Under the pieces are notes generated by a model that saw nothing but the letters and a program-made list of their open reading frames with translations, did no database searches and was not told the origin of the DNA. 64,000 bases of DNA from Aristolochia californica (Eukaryota; Streptophyta; Magnoliopsida; Piperales; Aristolochiaceae). Where the stretch lies: positions 31,559,619 through 31,623,618 of the forward strand of contig JARWKL010000008.1 of NCBI GenBank assembly GCA_029961685.1, in the 5' to 3' direction. Of this stretch, positions 10,086-20,791 are shown piece after piece (positions within the stretch are counted from its first letter, which is position 1; each line of letters starts with the position of its first letter). The position numbers and the translations under genes are program-made.

Positions 10086-10596
10086 GGAGACGATTACAGA
10101 AAATAAGTAAGAAGTGTAATTCCCGAGGGGTTTATCTTTAGTTCAAAACTGTTTAGATCTTTATGCTTACTCCTTCAGGTATGGGAAACCCAAGACACAG
10201 AGAGGTGTGCAATTTCCTAGCATTAAGCTTCTACCACGGGCTCCAACATTTAGTCCCAAGAAGAACAAAGCCCTGAAACCTCCTTGGGTATAAACAGGCA
10301 GAAACAAGGGATGCATGGACCGTGAAGCATCAGAGGAATACCGCAATGCTTTTACTCTGTGCTTGGGATTAACCCCGAGTTAGAGGAGGAAGGTACATAT
10401 CTAGACAGAAGGTACAAATCTAAACAGACAGAGATCTAAAGCTTTCCCTTAGGGAAGTCCCGAAAACTAAACGAAAATGGCGGAGAGTAACACTTACTTT
10501 TTTAAAACAGGGGTGTTCGTGAGGAATGCTTAGGTTGAGAAGAAGAGGGAACTCATGGGTGAACAACAAAAGATGCTCTGAAAAACACTCTTTCAT

Positions 10597-10967
10597 TCAT
10601 GTATTCTTTGATACTTATAGTTTCATCTTTTGTTGGCTCTAGAGGCATTTTTCCTATTCTGATGTTAGTTTCTTGGTCATAGTACAAATATTCTTCCTCT
10701 TGGATTTTTCCAATTTTAATTAAGTCTTCTTCTAAATGAAGAAGTTCTCTTTCTGTTAATTTTAATTCTAGTTCTTTAGGGTATCTTATTTCATCTGTCT
10801 CTGATTCTCCTTCTATGTAGACTAAATCGTAATTTTCGCTAGAAATTGATTATGTGTCCTCTGTATTCTTTTGTTCATAACTATTAAATCTAATATTTAT
10901 ATTACCTTTTGTATCTGTATACATAATACTTTCTTCAGGACTAATTATTTTTTATTCTCTAATTATT
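10597..10967 (-). pseudogene. MP C-terminal fragment, left arm
   Basis: Matches the acidic MP tail of V2 (19030-19376) and is joined at 10597-10601 to the leader start instead of continuing into CP. Contains stops. Mirror copy at 10984-11350. Confidence 0.75.
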
Positions 10968-10983
10968 TTAATTCTAGTTCTTT

Positions 10984-11350
10984 AATAATTAGAGAAGAAA
11001 AAAATTAGTCCTGAAGAAAGTATTATGTATACAAATACAAAAGGTAATATAAATATTAGATTTAATAGTTATGAACAAAAGAATACAAAGGACACATAAT
11101 CAATTTCTAGAGAAAATTACAATTTAGTCCACATAAAAGGAGAATCAGAGACAGATGAAATAAGATACCCTAAAGAACTAGAATTAAAATTAACAGAAAG
11201 AGAACTTCTTCATTTAGAAGAAGACTTAATTAAAAATGGAAAAATCCAAGAGGAAGAATATCTGTACTATGACCAAGAAACTAACATCAGAATAGGAAAA
11301 ATGCCTCTAGAGCCAACAAAAGATGAAACTATAAGTATCAAAGAATACAT
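10984..11350 (+). pseudogene. MP C-terminal fragment, right arm
   Basis: Plus-strand mirror of 10597-10967, with stops. The last bases AAGAATACATG merge with the ATGAATGAAAGAGTG transcript-start motif; only the shared ATG provides homology at the join. Confidence 0.75.
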
Positions 11351-11613
11351 GAATGAAAGAGTGTTTTTCAGAGCATCCTTTGTGGTTCACCCATGAGTTC
11401 CCTCTTCTTCTCAACCTAAGCATTCCTCACGAACACCCCTGTTTTAAAAAAGTAAGTGTTACTCTCCGCCATGTTCGTTTAGTTTTCGGGACTTCCCTAA
11501 GGGGAAGCTTTAGATCTCTGTCTGTTTAGATCTGTACCTTCCTCCTCGAACCCAAGGTTAATCCCAAGCACAGAGTAAAAGCATTGCGGTATTCCTCTGA
11601 TGCTTCACGGTCC

Positions 11614-11775
11614 ATGCGTCCCTTGTTTTTGCCCGTTTATGCCCAAGGAGGTTTCAGGGCTTTGTTTTTCTTGGGACTAAATTCTGGAGCCCGTGGCAGA
11701 AGCTTAATGCTAGGAAATTGCACACCTCTCTGTCTTGGGTTTCCCATACCTGAAGGAGTAAGCATAAAGATCTAA
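11614..11775 (+). CDS. 5'-proximal leader ORF, 53 aa (doubtful)
   Basis: ATG ORF beginning MRPLFLPVYAQGG, upstream of ORF A. Equivalent frames exist in V1 (5181-5333) and V3 (23743-23907), but V3 shifts frame in the middle and V1 differs at the end. The DNA is conserved, so conservation may reflect RNA structure rather than protein. Confidence 0.3.
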   Translation: MRPLFLPVYAQGGFRALFFLGLNSGARGRSLMLGNCTPLCLGFPIPEGVSIKI

Positions 11776-11842
11776 ACAGCTTTGATCTAAAGATAAACCC
11801 CTCGGGAATTACACTTCTTACTTATTTTCCGTAATCATCTCC

Positions 11843-11914
11843 ATGCTTGTGCTTTTTATAACTTTAGGTATTGTTCTTATCTGTTTAATCCTTACTGCTT
11901 TTATTGTTTGCTAA
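11843..11914 (+). CDS. Leader ORF A, right palindrome arm (23 aa)
   Basis: Intact micropeptide ORF identical in length to the other copies. Downstream, B is destroyed by a small deletion (ATG TCT TAA at 12071), C has a TAA at its YIF position, and D (12335) is frameshifted, so this arm has decayed selectively. Confidence 0.55.
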   Translation: MLVLFITLGIVLICLILTAFIVC

Positions 11915-12558
11915 GTTTTATAGATTGTGTGGCTTGGTGTTTGTTTTTGTATTTATACATAAAGGTATATTAGGCTAGAAACTGCTGGGTGAGGGCTAAG
12001 CCCTGACAAACGCCTCTGCCTCTTCGAAGCCAATCGTTGCTCCCAGAAGCCACAACGCCGCTATACTTTTATGTCTTAAATAAAATATTAAGACAGTTTT
12101 TTAGAATAATCTTACGCATATTTCCTATATACTATATATATCTAGCTCTTTTTTACAACTCCATATATTATGGTAGAAGATTTAAAATATAGGAACTTAT
12201 ACTAGTATCCTGTTTTTATTTATATTAGTGGTTGAATTATTTAATTACTTTGTTTTCCTGCCAGAACAATTAGAAAACCTTTTAGTTTCTTAAATATTTT
12301 TAATTGCTAATATTATAGGTAGAATATTAGATACATGATCTTTGTTTTTATAGCATTAACAATAGTTATCTGTAATCTTTTCATATTTAGTATTATCTGT
12401 CTTACATTATCCTTTATTCCTATAGAAGAGTAGTAGAAACCCCTTGGCAAATATTTATACCTAGAAGGCAAGTAATAAGAAGATCTCCTAATAATTCACC
12501 TTTAAATACTCCAGACAAGATTAAATTAAATTAGTACCCCCTTTAAATTGGTATCAGA

Positions 12559-12886
12559 ATCAACATCTTGTCCCTGTAAAGTTCCAGGAAGTTGTAAACA
12601 ACTAAATAATTCTACAATTCTTGCCCTTGAACAATAGATAGACAACTCCATAGTCAAATTAGATAATAAATTGTTATGCGACGAAGAAATAGATGAAGCC
12701 TTAACAGAAGTTCCTATCCAACACTCCCAGACTTTGCCTGAAGCAGTAGTACATACAGGCTTAGTTCAAGTTTCCGTCCAAATAGAACCTTACATCCAAC
12801 CATTAGATGTCTTTAGATTCTGATTATCTAATCATTTAAATAGATGGTAGTAATCTCGGATGGGGTGGAGTTCTTATAGCCAAACC
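12559..12886 (+). pseudogene. pol linker joined to RNase H scrap
   Basis: Follows the truncated primer site: first the protease-RT linker (C-P-C-K-V-P-G-S-C-K, EEIDEALTEV), then at about 12808 an abrupt jump to RNase H (DGSNLGWGGVLIAKP), then the CT module. The primer-site/pol join recurs at 58472. Confidence 0.75.
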
Positions 12887-12997
12887 CCTCTCTCTCTCTC
12901 TCTCTCTCAAGAGAAAAAGCAAAAGTCTTTTCCACAACTAGTGGACAGTTGGCCTGTATGTTGACAAAAGAATGTCACTATCACTCTTTTTATAGAA
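12887..12997. repeat. CT module, copy 2, with LTR-start sequence
   Basis: (CT)n, A-rich stretch, GACAGTTGGCCTG, then TATGTTGACAAAAGAATGTC..., the same sequence that begins the LTR-like repeat at 31303. It sits inside viral pol sequence between RNase H and Cys-rich/protease pieces. Confidence 0.8.
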
Positions 12998-13867
12998 AAT
13001 TGTGAAGCAGAAATTAGCCTCCTAAAACACCGATTAGATACAATACAAAAAGATTCCTATGATAGGATTACTGTAGGTTTAGAAGACCCAGAAACTTCTT
13101 ATGTCTGTAATCAAGACAAATCCTTTTCTAGTATCCTTGTTCGAGCCAAAATCATTTTCCCTAATAAACACTCTTTAATTTTAGATGCCCTAGTAGACTC
13201 TGGATGTCCTAAATGCATTATCCACATACGCTTAGTCCCTCCTCAGTTCCTAAAGAAGACTACTAAACAAGTATTTAGTCAATAAGTAGATGGTACTTAT
13301 AACCCATATACTACTTATTTTGACGAAGGCAAGATCCAATTCTATACCAACTGTTCTACCTTTTCTGGATCTTATCCGTTGCCCTTAACATGGGTTAGAG
13401 ACCTTAAACTTAAAGTAGACTTCATCCTAGGCCGTAATTTCATTTTACATAATAATGGCTCCCTTACCATTTCCCGAGATTATCTTCAATTTCATAAGAA
13501 TTTTAGTACTATTCCTGTCTAAACCACCTATTCTCCTACTCTCACCTCTTCAGCGGAGCGTGGTGGTCCCCTAGAAGCAAAAGACAAAGAAACCACTAGT
13601 TGTCAATGTCCGGTTCCAGGTAGCTGCAAACAAATACATCATCCTACAATCCTAGCCTTAGAAAAACAAATAGAAACCAATATTGTTATATTAGATAATA
13701 AGTTATTATGTTATGAAGAAATAGATGAAGCTTTAACGGAAGTTCCTATACACCACTCCCAGACTTTTCCTGAAGCAGTAACACATACAGGCTTAGTTCA
13801 AGTTTCCGTCCAACCAGAACCTTATATCCAACCATTACCAAGTCCCCATGATTATCCAGAAGAAGTA
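12998..13867 (+). pseudogene. V2 pol: Cys-rich end, protease, linker
   Basis: Starts at the end of the Cys-rich domain (ENCEAEIS), then an aspartic protease with catalytic D-S-G at 13196-13204, then the acidic linker with DDWIERMIDLDY. One stop interrupts the protease (TAA near 13285) and another follows it. Role: processing of the viral polyprotein. Confidence 0.8.
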
Positions 13868-15428
13868 ATGGGAGAAAATGAAGACTTTGATGATTGGATC
13901 GAAAGAATGATAGATTTAGACTATACCTTCTTAGATACTAAAAAACTTTATTTAGAAATAATTAATGTTCAACGTAAAGATAAACAACACTTACAACAAA
14001 TTATAGACAAATTAGACCAATCAGAATATTTTGGAGAAAATCCCTTAAAACACTGGGATAATAATCACATACAGTGCAGGTTAGAATTATTAAATCCTAA
14101 TTACATAGTGAAAACAGCCAACATAGAAGCTACAAATTTAGACAAAGAAGACTTTAAACTTCATATCACAAAATTATTAAATTTTGGAATTATTAGAAAA
14201 TCCATAAACCCCCATAGATCTGCAGCCTTTATAGTTAGAAAAATAGCAAACAGAAAAGGGGAAAATCTAGAATGGTTATTAATTACAAAAGACTAAATGA
14301 TAATACAGTTATATATAGTTACAACATACCAGATAAGTCTCAGCTAATTAATAGGATTCAAGATAAAAGGATATTTAGTAAGTTTGATTGCAAATCAGGA
14401 TTTTTGGCAGGTAAAAATGCATCCAGATAGTATAGAATGGACAACATTCACATGTCCAGAAGGACATTTTGAATGGTTATTAATGCCTTTTGGGTTAAAA
14501 AATGCACCAGCTATTTTTTAGAGAAAAATGGATAATATATTCAAGAAATATGATACATTTGTACTAGTATACATAGATGATATCTTAATGTTTAGCAAAA
14601 CCTTTGAAGAACATTTAGGTCACTTACAATTAGTATTAGCCACCTTTATGCAAGAAGGAATCATTATTAGTAAAACAAAAATTGAACTATTTAAAGAATA
14701 CTTAAAATTCTTAGGAGTAAATATAGGACAAGGTCAGATAGAACTACAAGATCATATTTCTAAGAAAATATTAGAAATGCCAGATGATTTATCAGATACA
14801 AAACAACTCCAAAGATTTTTAGGATTGGTCAATTATGCCAGACCTTTTATTAAAGACATAGGAAAAATTATTGGCCCTCTATACAGAAAAACTTCTCCAA
14901 CTGGCCAAAAATTCTTTAACCAATGAAGATAAGAATCTGGTTAAAAAAGTTAAAGAAAAAATTCAAACATTATCAAATTGACAAATGCCCTTAGATTCTG
15001 ATTATCTAATCATTGAAACAAATGGGAGTAATCTAGGATGGGGTGGAGTTCTTATAGCCAAACCCCACAAATATAGTGAGAAAGAACAAGAAAAATTTTG
15101 TAGTTATGCTAGTGGAAAATTTAAAGAAAAAGGAAACATGAGTAGCATAGATTCTGAGATTCTAGCAGTAATTTATTCCCTACAATCTTTTAGACTGTTT
15201 ATTATTAATAAACAAGAATTTACTTTAAGAACAGACTGTGAGGCTATAGTAAAATATTTCCAAATAAGCAAAGAAAATAAGATAAGTAGAAGAAGATGGT
15301 TAAATCATGTAGACATTATTACAGGAAATGGGTACAAGATTGAATTTGAACATATTAAAGGTAAAAATAATAGTTTTGCAGATACTCTAATTAGAAGATT
15401 TTTTGACACAAATATTATGATTAATTGA
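13868..15428 (+). pseudogene. V2 pol: reverse transcriptase and RNase H
   Basis: RT with the YIDD active site intact at 14570-14581, then a connection region and RNase H to a TGA at 15426. Defects: frameshift near 14260-14400, TAG at 14519-14521 (shared with V3), TGA near 14924, and a change of the first RNase H catalytic Asp (ETNGS instead of ETDGS near 15022). Four nucleotides separate the pol stop from the TAV ATG. Confidence 0.9.
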
Positions 15429-15432
15429 ACAG

Positions 15433-16476
15433 ATGGATTTTCCAGACCACGGCTCTTCCAGACCGATGTCCTCCAGATTCAATACTTATGGACAAGAATT
15501 TCTTAGTTTTGGCAATCAGAAATTAGTAGTTTTTCCAAAATCTAATATTACTTTTAAGACTTTACCTAGCATTTCAGTTACAAAAGAAGAACAATGTTTA
15601 TTAGATAACTTATGGCTTTCTTACCAAAGAATTCCCAAAGATCAGAAATACTTTTTAGCCAGTATTAACGAACTTTCAGAATATTTTTCACAGAAAAAGA
15701 AAAGTTTTAATTTTTATGTAGTTTTCCAAGGTCACACTCCAGGAGTTTTTCATTCCTGGACAGAAGTTGTCAAAAGTATTCAGAATTTCAATAGACCTAT
15801 TTACAAAGGCTTTAATAATCTTCAAGAAGCACTAGAGGCAGCCAAGTTAACTATTGGCATTAATTATTACATAGCTCCTTCTTTGAGACATATGAGAGAA
15901 GACCAAGTATCCTATGGTGTTGCCAACGATAATAAAAGAATTATATTTTGTGACCATTGTGATACTCTAGCCAAGACCATTCAAAGACTCAATGAAGAAA
16001 GAAGACTGCTCAAAGAAAAGAATGACTTTCAAAAAGAATATATTAAGACTTTGGAAGAAGAAAATAGAAGGCTCAAAGCCAAGACCACAGGTACTATTTG
16101 TACCCAGATCCCTACTAGTGAAGGGTTTTCACTAGCTAGTCCAGTTCAAACGGTAGCCGGTAAAGACAAATCAAGTCCGTTGATGGCTGGACATTTGCCA
16201 AAAATGTCAAATGACAAGAAAAAAGACAAATGGTAGGAAGACAGTAAAGAAAAAAGATACATAGACCCAAAAGAAATCAAGAAGATGATGCAAGACTATT
16301 TTCAGGAATATCTGAAAGAACAAGGTTATGAGAAGAATAATTCAGACACTTCCAGTAAAACTGGCTCCACCGAAACTGATACTTAGACTCTCCAATGTTA
16401 TTCCCAAGAAGAAGACGAAGACTTTGATTATGACTCAAAGGCCATCCATAATTTAATAACACTTGATGGCAAATAG
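15433..16476 (+). pseudogene. V2 TAV/viroplasmin ORF, best-preserved copy
   Basis: Open for 267 codons, then a TGG-TAG at 16234, with readthrough frame continuing to 16476 (348 codons in all; another TAG at 16384). Residues 93-139 form the viroplasmin/RNase H1 N-terminal fold (VVFQGHTPGVFHSW), 173-176 a CDHC pair, 180-217 a coiled coil, then a Ser/Lys-rich linker and an acidic end. The ATG follows pol by 4 nt. The protein builds inclusion bodies and acts in polycistronic translation in caulimoviruses; here its role is inferred from the domain. Confidence 0.85.
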
Positions 16477-16875
16477 ATAAAGTAGTAAGACTGTACTATA
16501 AAAAAGAGACAGGATAGAAAAGACTAAAAAGAAAAACTTAGAAAAGAGACAAGATAATAAAAAAAAACAACACAAAAGATTATTCGAAAGACCACTAAGC
16601 ACACGGTATCCAGAAGCAGTTTTTCCAGCACCCAGTTTCGGCACACAGGTTTCCAGAAGCAGTTTCTCCAGCACCCAGTTTCGGCACACAGTTTTCAAGA
16701 CAACACATGGTTTTTCAAGATAATATCTTGTACTTTTTGACTATTTGTACCTCTTTTTTAAAGATTATTTTGTAAACCGCACACTTGGAAAGCATCATGA
16801 GACACACCACTGACGATGGGGCCCAATGAGCACCCAGGTGATTCTCATTGTCTCCTAGTGTCAGCAACTCTTGGC
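16477..16875 (+). promoter_or_regulatory. V2 intergenic/promoter-upstream region with 43-bp tandem repeat
   Basis: Begins with a purine-rich stretch (AGAGACnGGATAGAAAAGAC repeated), then a 43-bp unit (CAGAAGCAGTTTTTCCAGCA...) repeated twice at about 16608-16692, then the conserved GGGGCCCAATGAGCACC block near 16818. It lies where caulimovirid promoters carry enhancers. Confidence 0.6.
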
Positions 16876-16884
16876 TAAAAATAG
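16876..16884 (+). promoter_or_regulatory. TATA-like box of V2
   Basis: TAAAAATAG, 30 nt before ATGAATGAAAGAGTG at 16906-16920; one base off the TATAAATAG of V1c and V3. Confidence 0.65.
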
Positions 16885-17399
16885 CCTTGTGTACATTTAA
16901 ACCATATGAATGAAAGAGTGTCTTTCAGAGCATCCTTCGTCTTCCACCCATGAGTTCCATCTTCTTCCAAACTAAGCGTTCCTCACTAACACCCCTGTTT
17001 TAAACAATAAGTGTTACTCTCTGCCATTTTCGTTTAGTTTTCGGGACTTCCCTAAGGGGAAACTTTAGATCTATGTCTGTTTAGATCTATACCTTCCTCC
17101 TCTAACCCGGGGTTAATCCCAAGCCCAGAGTAAAAGCATTGTGGTATTCCTCTGATGCTTCATGGTCCATGCGTCCCTTGTTTCTGCCCGTTTATACCCA
17201 AGGAGGTTTCAGGGCTTTATTTTTCTTGGGACTAAATGCTGGAGCTCGTGGCAGAAGCTTAATGCTAGGAAACTGCACACCTCACTGTGTCTTGGGTTCC
17301 CCATACCTAAAGGAGTAAGCATAAAGATCTAAACAGCTTTGATCTAAAGTCAAACCCCTCAGGAATTATATTTCTTACTTATTTTCTGAAATCCTCTCC

Positions 17400-17471
17400 A
17401 TGCTTGTGCTCTTTATAACTTTAGGTATTGTTCTTATCTGTTTAATACTTACCGCTTTTATTGTTTTCTAA
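17400..17471 (+). CDS. V2 leader ORF A (23 aa)
   Basis: Single-helix micropeptide, last residue Phe instead of Cys. Otherwise as in the other copies. Confidence 0.6.
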   Translation: MLVLFITLGIVLICLILTAFIVF

Positions 17472-17626
17472 GTTTTATAGATTGTGTTCTTGTGTTTGTT
17501 TTTTGTGCTTATACATAAAGGTATATCAGGCTGGAAAATGCTGGGTGAGGGCTAAGCCCTGACAAACGCCTTTGCCTCTTCGGAGCCAAGCGTTGCTCCT
17601 GGAAGCCACAACGCCGCCGTACTTTT

Positions 17627-17812
17627 ATGTTTATTTGGCTGGAGAATCCTAGATACATGATCTTTGTTTTTATAGTATTAACAATAGTTATTTGTAACTT
17701 TTTCATATTTAGTATTATATGTTTCACTTTATCCCTCTATTCCCGTAGGAGAATAGTAGAAACCCCTAGGCAAGTTTTTACCCAGAAGGCAAGTAATAAG
17801 AAGATCTCCTAA
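17627..17812 (+). CDS. V2 fused B-D leader ORF (61 aa)
   Basis: A deletion joins the first residues of B (MFIWL) to the sequence just before D, in frame with the D ATG at 17657. The product is D with a 10-residue N-terminal extension; the C-terminal tail is shifted after the Gln following TPRQVF. Confidence 0.55.
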   Translation: MFIWLENPRYMIFVFIVLTIVICNFFIFSIICFTLSLYSRRRIVETPRQVFTQKASNKKIS

Positions 17813-17863
17813 TAATTCTCCTTTAAGTACTCAAGAATAAATTAAATTAGTACCCCCTAAATT

Positions 17864-17876
17864 TGGTATCAGAGCC
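17864..17876 (+). promoter_or_regulatory. tRNA-Met primer-binding site of V2
   Basis: Exact TGGTATCAGAGCC at the end of the leader. Confidence 0.9.
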
Positions 17877-17883
17877 TTAAGAC

Positions 17884-18330
17884 CTGGAACCTTTTAAAAA
17901 AGTAGATTATTTAGACATAAGAATTCCATCAAGATTTGATATAAAATACATAGGACCTAATTATCTTAGGTGTCATTTTAATAGTGAAGAACACATATTA
18001 CACGGAAATAATTCACAATTAAATACTATCGCAAGTTTAGGCAATAATCTACAAAGCAAAGTAACAGAAACAGAATTTACTTTGAACAAACTACAAGACG
18101 AATTAAGAACCTTAAGAGTAAAAACAAAAAAACTCTCTGAAAATTTAGATTATCTAAAAACTAGTAAAGGATCGCAACAAAATATTGATAAAGAGATAAA
18201 TTTAACAACTTAGAAATTAAAAGCTGTCAAAATAGAACCTAGCACATCATCAACAAAACCATGGCACTTTCACAGCGAGGTGAAGGATTTACCTCGGAAA
18301 AAGGAAGTTCTTCTAGAAATCTTAATATAA
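17884..18330 (+). pseudogene. V2 VAP-like coiled-coil ORF
   Basis: No ATG; CTG at 17884. YIGPNYLRCHFN start, then heptad coiled coil, with a TAG at 18211-18213, then a Lys-rich end overlapping the MP start by about 70 nt in another frame. Compared with V4 it lacks a short ADLII segment (18027-18030). Confidence 0.55.
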
Positions 18331-19376
18331 TAGATAGAATAACAGGAAGAAGAAGTGTAGACCAAAGAGATATTCCTTTAGATGAAATAATCGACATAGA
18401 CCAAGATATTACTTTCTTCAGTAATAATCAATTAAATCTCCTTAATCCTAGACCTTCGAATTTTTATACTGGATTATTCAGACACTATAGGGAAATACAA
18501 GTTAGTTGTGTAGGACATGATTCCGTCAACATAAACTTATTCGCAGAACAAGCTTTCAAAGAAATTAAGAAATTATATACTTTAATTCATTTAGGTTTAA
18601 TTGTCATAGGGGTAAAAGGATTAGGACAAAAACATCTAGGAACCAAAACTCTGCTCAGCATCTATGATGATAGATGGGCCGATCCTAAAATAGCTATGTT
18701 AGGAATCACCGAAGTAGATATGAATCAGAACGGAGGAATATTTTATTGCTCCCCTGATTTCCTCATAGGACTACAAGATTTCAGAAAATATATTAAAATA
18801 GGTATTCAGACAAAAGGATATGAATCCTTTGTTGGAAACAATCTTTTATTATGTATTGGATTTTTAGGAAGATGTACTAGCTCCAGTACTACTAGGTTTA
18901 AAGTTAAAATAGATGATGTAGTTAATTTAATAGGTAACAAGGGAATTAAATTAATTAAGTCTATCAAATATTCCCCAGATATCTTAGCAGGATTAGAATG
19001 GAACCTTAAATTCAAAGAAGAAAAAATAGTTAGTGTTGAAGAAAGTATTATGTATACAGATACAAAAGGTAATATAAATAATAGATTTAATAGTTATGAA
19101 CAAAAGAATACAAAGGACACCAAATCAATTTCTAACAAAAATTACGATTTAGTTCACATAGAAGGAGAATCAAAGACAGATGAAATAATATACCCTAAAG
19201 AACTAGAATTAAAATTAACAGAAAAATAACTTTTTCATTTAGAAGAACACTTAATTAAAAATGGAAAAATCCAAGAGGAAGAATATCTATACTATGACTA
19301 AGAAACTAATATCAGAATAGGAAAAATGCTTCTAGAGCCAACAAAAGATGAAGAAACTATAAGTATCAAAGAATAC
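18261..19376 (+). pseudogene. V2 movement protein, in phase with CP
   Basis: Open for 322 codons with the 30K-superfamily core (GLIVIGVKGLG, FYCSPDFLIGLQDF), stopped by TAA at 19227 and again near 19299 within the acidic tail. MP and CP are in the same frame here, so the ancestral product was probably an MP-CP fusion as in petuvirus-type polyproteins. Start ATG in good context (ACCATGG). Confidence 0.85.
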
Positions 19377-20504
19377 ATGGATGAAGAAAGCTCTAATACT
19401 ATTCCCCGAAATAGTTATACCACTTATACACGAACTCCTCCTAGGGAAGTATATTATTCTGGTAATATGCCAAGGATTCTTTATAGTGACCCAGTAACTT
19501 TTGATCACAAGATACGTCCCAAAGGAAAAAGAAAAGAAATAGAAAGACCTATAAAGTTTCAAGAAATGGGCAAAGGAAATTTTTTTAATCTTTCAGCCCA
19601 TGATCCCCAAGACTGGACAACAATATTAGACTTTTGGAAAAATCAGGTAGTGTCAGACTATATTCAGAACTTTCAGTCTCAAGATGTAGAAGAAATGTAC
19701 AGATACTTAGAGACATTTTTAGGAGAAAGCGTAAAAGCTTTATGGGAAAGTTATAAAAGAGGGAATCCAGAAGAATTTGGCCATCTAATTAGCCTAGGAT
19801 CAAATCCCTATAATTTTGTTAATAAAGTCTATCAATTAGTAACAAGAGATGACCCAAATATAGGATTTGTAACATTACAAAAAGACGCAGTAGTTTATTT
19901 AGAGCAACTTAGTTTACATAATTATAAATATGTTAAGAAATTTTTCCAAAATTACTTTTATTATACCTGTATTTCAGGAAATGATTTCAACAAAGACTTA
20001 GGCACAAAGTTATTTAGGAAATTACCAGGAGCTCTAGGAAAAGAAATATATGATAAATGGCAAAACGTAGAAACAACAAATCCTACAGGAGTGTATTCAA
20101 TAGGACAAAGAACCAAGTTTATTATGACTATCCTTCAAGAAAAATGTACAGAGATTCAAATACAAAGACAACTTAAAGGAGATGATTATGGGTTCTGTAA
20201 GCAGATATATACTACCCAAGCTTATGGTCTAAAAGACTCGGGACAGAAACTAAGAAAACATAAAAAATACTTCAAGAAAGGATACTTTATTCGTAGATCC
20301 AAAAGTAGGAAACCATATTTAAACAAAGATAGACATATTAGAATATTTAACCCAAAATGAACCTATAAGAATAAACTTTCTTGCTATATTTTCGGCCAAA
20401 CAGAACACCTAGCCAACACCTGTCCCAAAATACAAAACATTAACTCTAAGAGATCCACCCTTGTAGAAAATGTCCAACAAGATCTCATAGAAGTAGATGA
20501 ATCC
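19377..20504 (+). pseudogene. V2 coat protein region
   Basis: From MDEESS through the capsid core (LSAHDPQDW) to a basic patch, TGA at 20358 where others have AGA, then the CCHC knuckle with the second Cys changed to Phe (CYIFGQTEHLANTC). Phase is kept into the Cys-rich domain. Confidence 0.85.
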
Positions 20505-20791
20505 ATGTCAGATACGGAATCTATTTATAGCATAGTAAGTATCCAAAATGCACCTTTAGATTCTTCAGATTCAGATGAAGATTTAGTCATAAGCCTAGAA
20601 GAAAACCTTGACCTTATGGACACTACTTCAGAATGTGTACATACATGGTCATGGAATACAGGGTTAGATAGTAATCCTTGTTTTAAGTGTGCTTGGTATC
20701 CTAGCAAAAAACAAAGAGCTAAATGCAACCAGTGTTCCCTAGAAGCTTGCATCCCTTGTCTAAAAGCCCTAGGTATAGAACCTGCAGACCA

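Larger units (their letters stand above)
9363..12558. repeat. 3.2-kb palindrome of viral leader plus MP tail
   Basis: Left arm 9363-10967 (minus) and right arm 10984-12558 (plus) are near-identical inverted copies with a 16-nt spacer that matches nearby MP sequence. Each arm, read from the centre outward, is MP C-terminal sequence, a junction at the transcript-start motif (10597/11349), then the leader, ending at the primer site (right arm stops within TGGTATCAGA). Arms differ by small indels and point changes. Confidence 0.9.
16906..17863 (+). other. V2 leader, internally deleted
   Basis: From the predicted transcript start to the primer site. About 240 nt shorter than V3 because ORFs B and C are deleted. 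It keeps the 5' conserved block, ORF A and the GC island with the GGGCTAAGCCC hairpin at 17551-17561. Confidence 0.75.

Noticed and set aside
17864..17876. tRNA gene fragment
   Set aside because: Only the 13-nt primer site complementary to tRNA-Met is present, without cloverleaf arms.
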